Source: Actinobacteria bacterium HGW-Actinobacteria-1
GTDB lineage: Bacteria; Actinomycetota; Coriobacteriia; Anaerosomatales; Anaerosomataceae
NCBI GenBank assembly: GCA_002841355.1
Contig: PHFB01000004.1
Span: forward strand, 56,088-120,087
DNA: 64,000 bases
Direction: 5' to 3'
The notes under the pieces are model-generated. The model did not search any database. It saw only the letters and a program-made list of their open reading frames with translations, and was not told where the DNA came from. The position numbers were made by a program, and so were the translations under genes. This document shows, piece by piece, positions 41,234-49,228 of this stretch. The stretch's first letter is position 1. Every line of letters begins with the position of its first letter.

Positions 41234-41264
41234 CCGGTGGGGATAGACCGTACCCCACATCCGG
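41234..41264 (+). promoter_or_regulatory. possible leader hairpin overlapping the lysC ribosome site
   Basis: CCGG plus TGGGG (41234-41242) can pair with CCCCA (41253-41257) and CCGG (41261-41264), with a three-base bulge. The 3' arm runs into the GGAGG ribosome site of lysC, so it could affect translation. It is too short for a lysine riboswitch. Confidence 0.3.
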
Positions 41265-41271
41265 AGGCGCA

Positions 41272-42531
41272 ATGGCACGCATCGTCCAGAAGTATGGTGG
41301 CACGTCGGTCGGAACACCCGACCGCATCCGCGCGGTTGCGCGGCGCCTGATCGCGCGTAAGCGCGCCGGGGACGATGTCGTCGCGGTCGTCTCGGCCATG
41401 GGCCACGTCACCGACGAGCTCGTCGAGCTCGCCTCCGCCATCTGCAGCGATCCGCCCGACCGCGAGATGGACATGCTGCTCTCCACAGGCGAGCAGGTCT
41501 CCATCGCGCTTCTGGCCATGGCAATTCACGCCGAGGGGCACGACGCGATCTCATTCACCGGCCCGCAGGTCGGCATCGTGACCGATCCGGTGCACGGCAA
41601 AGCCAAGATCCAGGAGGTCAGGGGCGACCGCATCCTCGAAGCCCTGGCCGAGGGCAAGATCGTCATCGTCGCGGGATTTCAGGGCGCGACCGAGGACGGG
41701 CAGATCACGACCCTCGGGCGCGGCGGTTCAGATACGACCGCCGTGGCCGTCGCGGCGGGCACGCATGCAGACGTGTGCGAGATCTACACGGATGTTGACG
41801 GCGTGTTCACGGCCGACCCCCGCATCGTGCCGGCCGCCCGGAAGCTCGATAGCATCGGGTATGAGGCGATGCTCGAGATGGCGGCCTCCGGGGCCGGTGT
41901 GTTGCAGCTCCGCAGCGTCGAGTTCGCACGCAACCACGGCGTGGTCATCCACTGCCGTTCAAGCTTCAACGACAGCCCCGGCACCATCGTCAAGGAGGCC
42001 GATAGCACCATGGAACAGGCGATCATCTCGGGAGTGACCCACGATACGTCCGAGGCCAAAGTGACCATACGCGACGTTCCCGACCGCCCCGGCGTGGCCG
42101 CGCTCGTCTTCACGTGCATGGCGGACGCGAACGTGAACGTCGACATGATCATCCAGAACGTCTCGGAGGACGGGACGACCGACATCTCGTTCACCTCGCC
42201 CAAGACCGACCTGGTCCGGGCAAAGCGCGCCGCCGAGGAGGTCGTCGCGGAGCTTGAGGCACGTACGTACTCCGTGGACGAGTCCATCGCGAAGATCTCG
42301 CTCGTGGGCGCAGGCATGAAGACGCACCCCGGCGTTGCGGCGCAGATGTTCCGGACACTCGCTGATGCGGGCGTTAACATCGATCTCATCTCGACGTCAT
42401 CGATCCGCATCTCCTGCGTGATCGAAGGCGACAAGGTGGGCACGGCCGTTCGCGCGCTGCACACGAGCTTCGGGCTCGACAGCGATGCGGTCATTGCCGA
42501 GGTCTCGCCCGGCTGCGGAGAGGAAGTCTAG
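41272..42531 (+). CDS. lysC: aspartate kinase
   Basis: A 419-residue aspartokinase, the first step to lysine, threonine, methionine and diaminopimelate. Motifs are RIVQKYGGTSVGTPDRIRAVA (substrate/ATP), GFQGATEDGQITTLGRGGSDTTAVAVA and EIYTDVDGVFTADPRIVP. The C-terminus from about residue 265 has two ACT domains (VTIRDVPDRPGVAALVF and KISLVGAGMKTHPGVAAQMF), so feedback inhibition by amino acids is expected. GGAGG precedes the ATG. The asd gene follows after four bases. Confidence 0.96.
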   Translation: MARIVQKYGGTSVGTPDRIRAVARRLIARKRAGDDVVAVVSAMGHVTDELVELASAICSDPPDREMDMLLSTGEQVSIALLAMAIHAEGHDAISFTGPQVGIVTDPVHGKAKIQEVRGDRILEALAEGKIVIVAGFQGATEDGQITTLGRGGSDTTAVAVAAGTHADVCEIYTDVDGVFTADPRIVPAARKLDSIGYEAMLEMAASGAGVLQLRSVEFARNHGVVIHCRSSFNDSPGTIVKEADSTMEQAIISGVTHDTSEAKVTIRDVPDRPGVAALVFTCMADANVNVDMIIQNVSEDGTTDISFTSPKTDLVRAKRAAEEVVAELEARTYSVDESIAKISLVGAGMKTHPGVAAQMFRTLADAGVNIDLISTSSIRISCVIEGDKVGTAVRALHTSFGLDSDAVIAEVSPGCGEEV

Positions 42532-42535
42532 AGCG

Positions 42536-43561
42536 ATGGTGTGGACGAAGAAGATGCCGCAGGATCCTGTCGTCGCTGTCGCCGGAGCTACCGGCGCGGT
42601 CGGCATCGAGATGCTGAAGGTCCTCGAGCAGCGCGACTTCCCGGCGTCGCGCGTGGTGGCGCTCGCGTCGGCGCGCTCCGCCGGCAAGCGGCTGCCGTTC
42701 GGCGGCGGCGAGCTTGTCGTCGAGGAGATGACCGAGGCAAGCTTCGAGGGCGTCGATATCGCTCTGTTCTCGGCAGGGGCGGGCGTCAGCAAGCAGTTCC
42801 TGAGCGCCGTGACCGGTGCAGGGTGCGTGATGATCGACAACTCCTCGGCGTTTCGCATGGACGAGGACGTACCGTTGGTCGTTCCCGAGGTGAACCCCGA
42901 GGATGTCGCGTGGCACGGTGGCGTCATCGCGAACCCGAACTGCTCCACCATCCAGATGGTTGTGGCGCTCAAACCACTCGCGGACCTCGCGCCGATCGAG
43001 CGTGTCGTCGTGGCAACGTATCAGGCGGCTTCCGGAGCCGGTCAGGCTGCGATGGATGAGCTCTACGCTCAAAGCGGCGAGTTCCTTGCAGGCGAGGAGC
43101 TTCACGTCGAGCAGTTCGCGCACCGGATCGCGTTCAACTGCATCCCGCACATCGACGTATTCCTCGAGGACGGCTCCACAAAAGAAGAGTGGAAGATGGT
43201 CGTCGAGACGAAGAAGATCATGCATGCGCCCGACATCCGGGTTGCGGCAACGTGCGTGCGGGTGCCGGTGCTCCGGTGTCACTCGGAATCCGTGAACGTC
43301 GAGTTCTCGGCGCCGGTGGCGCTGGAAGCTGCGCATGAGGCGCTTCAGTCCGCACCGGGCGTGACCGTCATGGACGATCCCGCGACCAAGTCATACCCGA
43401 TGCCAGCGCTGCTTGAGGGCACCGATGACGTCTATGTCGGCAGACTCCGCATCGACGAAACGGTCCCGAACGGACTCCAGCTGTGGTGTGTCGCGGACCA
43501 GCTGCGGAAGGGTGCGGCTCTCAACGCAGTCCAGATAGCCGAACTGCTGCTTCCGCGTTAA
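42536..43561 (+). CDS. asd: aspartate-semialdehyde dehydrogenase
   Basis: A 341-residue enzyme that reduces aspartyl phosphate to aspartate semialdehyde with NADPH. The nucleotide-binding GATGAVGIEMLKVLEQR, the catalytic cysteine at 136 in NPNCSTIQMVVAL, TYQAASGAGQAAMDEL and RVPVLRCHSESVNVEF are all present. The start at 42536 is supported by GAGAGGAAG upstream; an ATG at 42554 is the alternative. Co-transcribed with lysC. Its stop lies in TTAATATTAA (43558-43567), an AT-rich palindrome that may belong to the next promoter. Confidence 0.96.
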   Translation: MVWTKKMPQDPVVAVAGATGAVGIEMLKVLEQRDFPASRVVALASARSAGKRLPFGGGELVVEEMTEASFEGVDIALFSAGAGVSKQFLSAVTGAGCVMIDNSSAFRMDEDVPLVVPEVNPEDVAWHGGVIANPNCSTIQMVVALKPLADLAPIERVVVATYQAASGAGQAAMDELYAQSGEFLAGEELHVEQFAHRIAFNCIPHIDVFLEDGSTKEEWKMVVETKKIMHAPDIRVAATCVRVPVLRCHSESVNVEFSAPVALEAAHEALQSAPGVTVMDDPATKSYPMPALLEGTDDVYVGRLRIDETVPNGLQLWCVADQLRKGAALNAVQIAELLLPR

Positions 43562-43621
43562 TATTAAGGAACGCGAAGAGGGGCGCGTCTGGACTCATCG
43601 CTCATATTGGGGAGGATCACC

Positions 43622-44302
43622 ATGGCCGAAGGCACCGTGCTCATCGTCGAAGACGATGCGACGATTGCGCGTTTCGTGGAACTCGAACTGGAGCATGCCG
43701 GCTTCGGCGTGCTTCGAGCGGGGGACGGTCCCACCGCGATCGACCTGCTTGAGAGCAACGACGTTTCGCTGCTTATCTTGGATCTGATGCTCCCGGGCAT
43801 CGATGGGATCGACGTTGCGCGCCACATTCGTAAGAAGGGTTCGACGGTTCCGATCCTCATGCTGACTGCACGTGCTGAGACGCACGATGTCGTCTCCGGG
43901 TTCGAGGCCGGCGCGGATGACTATCTGCGCAAGCCGTTCGAGATCCCCGAACTCCTGTCACGTGTCCGCGCGTTGCTCAAGCGCGTTCGCGGCGTAGCCG
44001 CCCAGACGCCGTACGAGGCTTCGGGGATCCGCATCGACCCCGAGAAGCGCGAGGCGACCATCAGCGGCACGCCCCTCGATCTGACTGCCAAGGAGTTCGA
44101 CCTTCTTGCCTATCTTGTCGCCAATGCCGGTAGGGTCATATCGCGTGACGAGATCCTTGAGTCGGTTTGGGGCGGTCAGCACGCGACTGACAGCAATGTC
44201 ATCGAGGTGTTCGTGTGCCACCTTCGCAACAAGATCGGTGACAAGGAGAACAAGATCATTCAGACGATCCGAGGAGTCGGCTACTTCTTTGCGAGGGGCT
44301 AG
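43622..44302 (+). CDS. OmpR-family response regulator
   Basis: A 226-residue two-domain regulator. The receiver has the acidic pair in VEDDATI, phosphoacceptor Asp54 in LLILDLMLPGIDG, threonine in LMLTARAE and lysine in DDYLRKPFE. The C-terminal winged helix (LDLTAKEFDLLAYLVANAGRVISRDEILESVWG, then NVIEVFVCHLRNKIGD and TIRGVGYFF) binds DNA. GGGGAGGA sets the ATG at 43622. The kinase gene begins directly after its stop. Confidence 0.95.
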   Translation: MAEGTVLIVEDDATIARFVELELEHAGFGVLRAGDGPTAIDLLESNDVSLLILDLMLPGIDGIDVARHIRKKGSTVPILMLTARAETHDVVSGFEAGADDYLRKPFEIPELLSRVRALLKRVRGVAAQTPYEASGIRIDPEKREATISGTPLDLTAKEFDLLAYLVANAGRVISRDEILESVWGGQHATDSNVIEVFVCHLRNKIGDKENKIIQTIRGVGYFFARG

Positions 44303-45814
44303 TTGCGCCCACTCTCGATACGGGCGCGTGTTCTCTACCTCGCGATCGTCTTCGCGCTGTTGCTGGTCGGTAGCGTCACGCTAGCCACGTACTTCTTCGT
44401 GGCGGATGGTATGGCGCACTCGGCTCAGAGCACGACATGGCGTCTTGCGAGAACAACATCGCTGGCGATCTCGAAGGCGACGACGACCGCCAAGTTGCAG
44501 GCTGCATCCGAGGGTCTTGTCGGCGAGGATCGCGAGCACGAGGCCCTGCGGCTGCTGATGCGCGAGATCCCCGACCTGTTCACGGTAGGCGGCGTAGAAG
44601 ACGGCAGTTTCGCGCTGTACGTCCGCGAGGTTACCGACAACGAACTGCGGCTGGTCTGGTTCAGCGACGACAGAGCGGTCCTCGATGAGGCGTCCGGACG
44701 CAACGACGCGCTCCTCGATCGTCAGCCAACGCAGACGGGTCCGGAGGGCAGGGACCTGCTCACCGGCATGTTCAGCAGGGCGGACCTCGGCTCCTATGTG
44801 GTCCACATACCGCTCTACCTGCCCAACGGCGCTGTCGGCGTGATGGACGTGGTCTACCTGCCCACGCGAGAAGAGGGCATCCTCGACTCCGCGCGTCAGC
44901 CGATGTTCATCGTTGGTGCGTTCGCGCTTCTGGTCGCCGTGCTCATGCTGCAAATCATCATGGGATGGGTACTCTCGCTCGTCGATGACGTTCGGACGGC
45001 CGCGGAGTCTGTTGATGCTGGCCAGCTGGACGTTCGCCTTCCCGAGGAGGGCGAGCACGAGATCGCGGACCTGGCGCGATCTTTGAACGCGCTCATTGAC
45101 CGACTGCGTCGGCGGGCCGAGGCTCAGACGCGATTCGTGGCCGATGCGTCACATGAGCTGGCGACGCCGGTCGCGGGCATACGCGGGTACGTCAACATCC
45201 TCCGCGCGTGGGGCGCCGAGGATCCCGAGATGCGTGAGGAGGCCATCGCGGCCATCGACCGCGAGTCCCGACGGATGGCGCGGCTCTGCAGCGACCTGTT
45301 GTCGATGATCCGTAGCGATGGCGTTCTGGACTTCCGCAACGCCCGCTATGACATCAACGCCGCCAGCCGCGAGGTCCTTGCCGGCGCTGCGACGCGCTAC
45401 ATCGACAAGAATCTGGAGTTCGTCGGACCCGACGAGGGACCGCTGTGGCTCTATGGCGACCACGACCGTATCGAGGAAGCGCTGGCGATTCTCGTAGACA
45501 ACGCGTGCAAGTACACGCCAGATGCCGGGCGCGTTCAGCTCAAGACTCGCCGACACCGCGATCGAGTCGTCGTCGAGGTGACCGATACGGGCATTGGGAT
45601 TCCCGAAAGCGACTTGCCGAGCATCTTCGAGCGGTTCTACAGGAGCGACGCATCCCGATCGAAAGAGACCGGTGGCTTCGGGCTCGGCCTGCCGATCGCA
45701 AAGCACATCATCGACGCGAGTGGCGGTATGATATGGGTTCGCAGCAAGGTCGCCTCGGGCACGACATTCACGATCTCGCTGCCTCGCAATCGCGCAAAGG
45801 AACCCAAGGAGTGA
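44303..45814 (+). CDS. sensor histidine kinase (HAMP, HisKA, HATPase)
   Basis: A 503-residue kinase, partner of the upstream regulator. Two helices (about 10-32 and 202-222) enclose an extracellular sensor of about 170 residues with no named fold. HAMP follows (about 223-275), then the phosphorylated His284 in DASHELATPVAGIRGYV and the ATP site NACKYTP, DTGIGIPESDLPSIFERFYR and GGFGLGLPIAKHI. The start is TTG directly after the regulator stop, supported by GAGGGGCTAG, so translation is tightly coupled. The signal is unknown. Confidence 0.93.
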   Translation: MRPLSIRARVLYLAIVFALLLVGSVTLATYFFVADGMAHSAQSTTWRLARTTSLAISKATTTAKLQAASEGLVGEDREHEALRLLMREIPDLFTVGGVEDGSFALYVREVTDNELRLVWFSDDRAVLDEASGRNDALLDRQPTQTGPEGRDLLTGMFSRADLGSYVVHIPLYLPNGAVGVMDVVYLPTREEGILDSARQPMFIVGAFALLVAVLMLQIIMGWVLSLVDDVRTAAESVDAGQLDVRLPEEGEHEIADLARSLNALIDRLRRRAEAQTRFVADASHELATPVAGIRGYVNILRAWGAEDPEMREEAIAAIDRESRRMARLCSDLLSMIRSDGVLDFRNARYDINAASREVLAGAATRYIDKNLEFVGPDEGPLWLYGDHDRIEEALAILVDNACKYTPDAGRVQLKTRRHRDRVVVEVTDTGIGIPESDLPSIFERFYRSDASRSKETGGFGLGLPIAKHIIDASGGMIWVRSKVASGTTFTISLPRNRAKEPKE

Positions 45815-45815
45815 C

Positions 45816-46376
45816 GTGAAGCGCTCGCGCTATATCGCCCAGGCTGGCATCATCGCGGCCGTCTACGCCGTACTGACCTTCATCATGATCCAAACAGGGC
45901 TGGCCTCCGGTCCGGTTCAATTCCGGCTGAGCGAGGCGCTCACGGTTGTCGCATGCCTCACGCCCGCCGCGATCCCCGGACTCACGCTGGGATCCGTCGT
46001 CGCGAACGCTGCACTGCTGCCCGTCTTCGGGCCGACGGCCTTGCTCGACGTCGTGTTCGGATCGCTCGGCACGCTGCTTGGTGCGGTGTGGATGTGGCGC
46101 TTCCGCAAACGCAGGGCGGTTGCACTGCTGGGCCCGATCGTGACCAACGCGCTCATCGTTCCAGCGTACCTGCCGATCATCCTGGCCGCAGGCGGGTACT
46201 ACGAGCACACCATATTCGGAGTCAACATCGCAGCATCGTGGCCGGCGATGTACGCTTTCGGTGTCGTGACGGTCGGTATCGGCCAGTTCGTCTCGGTGTA
46301 CATCCTCGGCGGCCTTGTTCTGGTCGCATTGAGGCGGCTCGGCTTCGAGCAGATGTTCGGCTTGGAGAACGACTGA
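45816..46376 (+). CDS. queT: QueT-family transporter (queuosine precursor ECF S-component type)
   Basis: A 186-residue membrane protein with about six helices. The stretch GPVQFRLSEALTVVACLTPAAIPGLTLGSVVAN matches the QueT family (PF06177), substrate-specific parts of ECF transporters for queuosine precursors. The ECF module genes are not in the window. The GTG start lies one base after the kinase stop with AAGGAGTGAC upstream, so there is no room for its own preQ1 riboswitch and it is driven by the upstream operon. Confidence 0.85.
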   Translation: MKRSRYIAQAGIIAAVYAVLTFIMIQTGLASGPVQFRLSEALTVVACLTPAAIPGLTLGSVVANAALLPVFGPTALLDVVFGSLGTLLGAVWMWRFRKRRAVALLGPIVTNALIVPAYLPIILAAGGYYEHTIFGVNIAASWPAMYAFGVVTVGIGQFVSVYILGGLVLVALRRLGFEQMFGLEND

Positions 46377-46387
46377 CGGGGGGCACG

Positions 46388-48208
46388 GTGGAGCTTGCAG
46401 GTGATCGGTCCAGTGGCGGGGGAGTGCAAACCGAGGCACTTCGGGAGCCGTTGATCTCACATCGAAAGGACACGTGCCGCGAGTGTTGGGGCTGTGTCCG
46501 CTACTGCCCCGTGAAGGCCATTCGCGTGGTAGACGGCCGCTCAGAGGTTATTCAAGAGAAGTGCGTGTCCTGCGGGCTGTGCGTGAACGAGTGCGGTGCG
46601 CGTGGACATGTGGTGCGCGACGATACGCCAGTCGTGCTCGACCTGCTTCGAAGCGGCAGACCTGTGATCGCGCTGCTGGCCACCGAGTTCATTGCGGCAC
46701 TGCACCCCATGACCGTCCCGCAGATTGAGCGAGCACTCGCCGTGCTGGGGTTCCACTCCGTTGAGACCACCCTGCTTGGCGAGGAGATGGTCGCGCAGGA
46801 ATACGAGCGGCTGCACGCGCGTGAGGATGCGCTCTTCGTGATGCGGTCGACGTGTCCGGTCGTCGTCGACTTCGTGCGCAAGTACTACCCCGCGCTTACG
46901 CCCGCACTTGCCCCGGTTGTCCCGCCGTATATCGCGCAGGCCCGTCTCGTCCGTGAGCTGTACCCGGGCGATGTCGCTATCGTCTACGTAAGCCCGTGCT
47001 ACGCGCGCAAGAACGAGGTGTTCGATCCCGAGTTCGGCGGCGTTGTGGACGCGGCGATCGACTTCACCGAGCTCAAAGCCCTGCTGGTTCAGGCCGAGCA
47101 GCGCCCCGCGCGCGGCAGGAACACGGAGCCGGGACCGCGTCGGCCAGCGATTCTCAAGGAGATCTCGCTTACCGACGGCTTCCCGCGCCAGACGCTTGTC
47201 TCCCGCGACATGACGAACCAGCAGGTGCACGTCGTGCGCGGACTCGAGGCGCTCGATCGGCTGCTCGCTGCGATGAGCTCCGGTGAGACCGCGCCGGCGA
47301 TCGTCGACATGCTCAACTGCGAAGGGTGCATCGACGGACCTGCGGTGAGCCCGGGCCTCTCGCTCTTCGCGAAGCGCAACATAGAGTCCGCCGCGCGCGA
47401 GATGCCGGGAACGACGCGAGTAAGCACCCGGTCGCTGCTTGGCGTGCTGCCCAGCGTCGGGTTGATACGGTCGTTCTCGGCGGATCCCGTTCGCCTGCCC
47501 CGACCGGGTGAATCGCAGATCGACGAGACGCTGGCCGAGGGCGGGTTCGATTCGCGCGCCAGCGTGCTCGACTGCGGCGCGTGCGGCTACCCCACGTGTG
47601 TGGAGCATGCCACGGCCATCCTGCGCGGTGACTCCACCTGGGCGATGTGTTTCCCCCTGCAGCGTCGGAAACTTGCCGCCGCCGAGGAGATCGTCGAGGG
47701 CACGCAGACCCTCGATTCGCTCACCGGACTCTGGAACCGCCGTGCCTTCGCGGACCGGTTGCAGCTTGAGGTTGCGCGTCACCTGCGCTACAAGGCACCC
47801 CTGTCGCTCATGCTGCTCGATGTCGATGCGTTCGGCGCCGTGAACGAGTCGCTCGGCGAGCAGGCTGGCGACCGCATTCTCGCGGCTGTTGGCGCGATAC
47901 TCACCGGGCAGCTCCGCTCGACCGATATGGCCGCACGCTTCGTTGCGGACCAGTTCGCCGTGCTGCTCCCTGGCGTGGGCAAGACAGCTGCATTCGCCGT
48001 TGCCGAGAAGATCCGCCTTGCGATCCGCGAGGCCGACCTTGCCGGCGCCGAAGGGTATACAGAAGGTGGCGCTCTGAGCGCCTCGGCTGGTGTGGCCACC
48101 GCGACCGAGACGCTTTCGGACCCGATGGACCTTCTGGAGGCGGCCGACGTCGCGCTCCGGGAGGCGATGCTCGCCGGGAAGGACCAGGTGCGGCTGGCTC
48201 CCGGCTAG
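46388..48208 (+). CDS. ferredoxin/[FeFe]-hydrogenase-like/Fe-S/degenerate GGDEF fusion protein
   Basis: A 606-residue soluble sensor-like protein. Residues about 27-75 hold two 4Fe-4S motifs (CRECWGCVRYCP from Cys30, CVSCGLCVNEC). A PF02906 hydrogenase large-subunit-like domain (about 75-385) keeps counterparts of the H-cluster cysteines: Cys156 (STCP), Cys204 (SPCYARKNE), Cys311 and Cys314 (LNCEGCIDGP). But the proton-path cysteine is Thr, the loop-2 Lys is Arg, and the last pair is spaced by two residues rather than three. A PF04060-like domain follows (CGACGYPTC, Cys396-404, and Cys421). The GGDEF domain (about 440-606) has DSLTGLWNRR but VADQF (519-523) in place of GGDEF, with the RxxD inhibitory site intact (Arg510, Asp513). 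It therefore probably binds c-di-GMP rather than making it. The GTG start follows a G-rich site. Confidence 0.85.
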   Translation: MELAGDRSSGGGVQTEALREPLISHRKDTCRECWGCVRYCPVKAIRVVDGRSEVIQEKCVSCGLCVNECGARGHVVRDDTPVVLDLLRSGRPVIALLATEFIAALHPMTVPQIERALAVLGFHSVETTLLGEEMVAQEYERLHAREDALFVMRSTCPVVVDFVRKYYPALTPALAPVVPPYIAQARLVRELYPGDVAIVYVSPCYARKNEVFDPEFGGVVDAAIDFTELKALLVQAEQRPARGRNTEPGPRRPAILKEISLTDGFPRQTLVSRDMTNQQVHVVRGLEALDRLLAAMSSGETAPAIVDMLNCEGCIDGPAVSPGLSLFAKRNIESAAREMPGTTRVSTRSLLGVLPSVGLIRSFSADPVRLPRPGESQIDETLAEGGFDSRASVLDCGACGYPTCVEHATAILRGDSTWAMCFPLQRRKLAAAEEIVEGTQTLDSLTGLWNRRAFADRLQLEVARHLRYKAPLSLMLLDVDAFGAVNESLGEQAGDRILAAVGAILTGQLRSTDMAARFVADQFAVLLPGVGKTAAFAVAEKIRLAIREADLAGAEGYTEGGALSASAGVATATETLSDPMDLLEAADVALREAMLAGKDQVRLAPG

Positions 48209-48217
48209 GGAGACGGC

Positions 48218-49228
48218 ATGCGCGAAGGGCTGTTGTGGGAGGTCGAAGGCGAGCGGGTGCACTGCCTGCTGTGCCCTCACGACTGCCGCATCACATCGGG
48301 GCACACCGGCGTGTGCGGGGTGCGGGAAGCACGGGACGGTGTTCTCGTTCCACTCACCTATGGGCTGGTCTCCTCGGCGGCGGTCGATCCTATCGAGAAG
48401 AAGCCCGTCTTCCACTACCGGCCCGGCACGAAGGCGTTCTCGCTCGGTAGCGTGGGATGCACTATGCGCTGTGCCCACTGCCAGAACTGGCAGATCAGCC
48501 GTGCGGCACCCGATGACGGCGGCTTGCGCATGCTCATGCCCGAGGAGGCCGTGCGTCTTGCCAGGCAGTACGGCTGCGAAGGCGTCGCCTTCACCTACAA
48601 CGAACCGATCGTCTGGATCGAGTACGTTCTGGACGCTGCGAGGCTGGCGAAGGACGCCGGCCTGTACACCGTGATGGTGACGAACGGCTACATCACCGAG
48701 GCGGGACTCGACACCATCGGCGAAGTGATCGACGTTTGGCGGGTGGACGTGAAGGCGTTCGACGATCGCACGTACCGGTCGCTGTGCAAGGTCCGCTCGG
48801 TCCAGCCGGTGCTCGAGATGGCGGTTCGTGCCAAGAAGACCTGGCAGATGCACGTGGAGGTTGTGACGAACGTCATCCCCACCATCAACGACGACGAGGC
48901 CACGCTCCGGGGAATCGCCGCCTGGATCGCAAGCGACCTGGGTCCCGACACGCCATGGCACATCACGCGGTTCTTCCCGTACGTGGAGCTCGCGCACCTT
49001 CCACCGACGCCGATCGGCACGCTCAAGCGCGCGGTTGAGATCGGCGCCGAGGAGGGGCTGCACTTCGTCTTCCTCGGCAACGTGAGCGATCCCGGCGGGG
49101 AGGATACCCGGTGCCCGTCGTGCGGTGCCACCGCTGTCGGTCGCGACGGGTACCTGATCACCGAGCTGAACCTCGATGATGACGGCGGTTGCGCAGGCTG
49201 CGGTCGGCCGCTCGGTATCCACGTATGA
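48218..49228 (+). CDS. amrS: AmmeMemoRadiSam-system radical SAM enzyme (AmrS/PflA-like)
   Basis: A 336-residue radical SAM protein. The N-terminal cysteine pair and GVCGVREARDG (CLLCPHDCRI before it), then DPIEKKPVFHYRPGTKAFSLGSVGCTMRC, are typical of AmrS. The SAM 4Fe-4S motif is CTMRCAHC (Cys81, 85, 88). GVAFTYNEPIVWIEY and KAFDDRTYR follow. The C-terminus has two CxxC pairs (CPSCG, CAGCG), perhaps a metal site. The usual AmmeMemo partners, AMMECR1 and MEMO, are not adjacent. The reaction is unknown. It overlaps the selenoprotein candidate by four bases, so the two are co-translated. Confidence 0.88.
   Translation: MREGLLWEVEGERVHCLLCPHDCRITSGHTGVCGVREARDGVLVPLTYGLVSSAAVDPIEKKPVFHYRPGTKAFSLGSVGCTMRCAHCQNWQISRAAPDDGGLRMLMPEEAVRLARQYGCEGVAFTYNEPIVWIEYVLDAARLAKDAGLYTVMVTNGYITEAGLDTIGEVIDVWRVDVKAFDDRTYRSLCKVRSVQPVLEMAVRAKKTWQMHVEVVTNVIPTINDDEATLRGIAAWIASDLGPDTPWHITRFFPYVELAHLPPTPIGTLKRAVEIGAEEGLHFVFLGNVSDPGGEDTRCPSCGATAVGRDGYLITELNLDDDGGCAGCGRPLGIHV

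Noticed and set aside
41172..41271. Lysine riboswitch before lysC.
   Set aside because: Only 100 bases are available and no five-way-junction pattern is seen; the aptamer alone needs about 170.
45811..45816. preQ1 riboswitch before queT.
   Set aside because: Only one base separates the kinase stop from the queT start; no aptamer can fit in the gap.
46388..48208. Catalytic [FeFe] hydrogenase.
   Set aside because: The proton-path cysteine, loop-2 lysine and the CxxxC spacing of the last loop are all changed, and the fusion partner is a signalling domain, so a sensor is more likely than a turnover enzyme.
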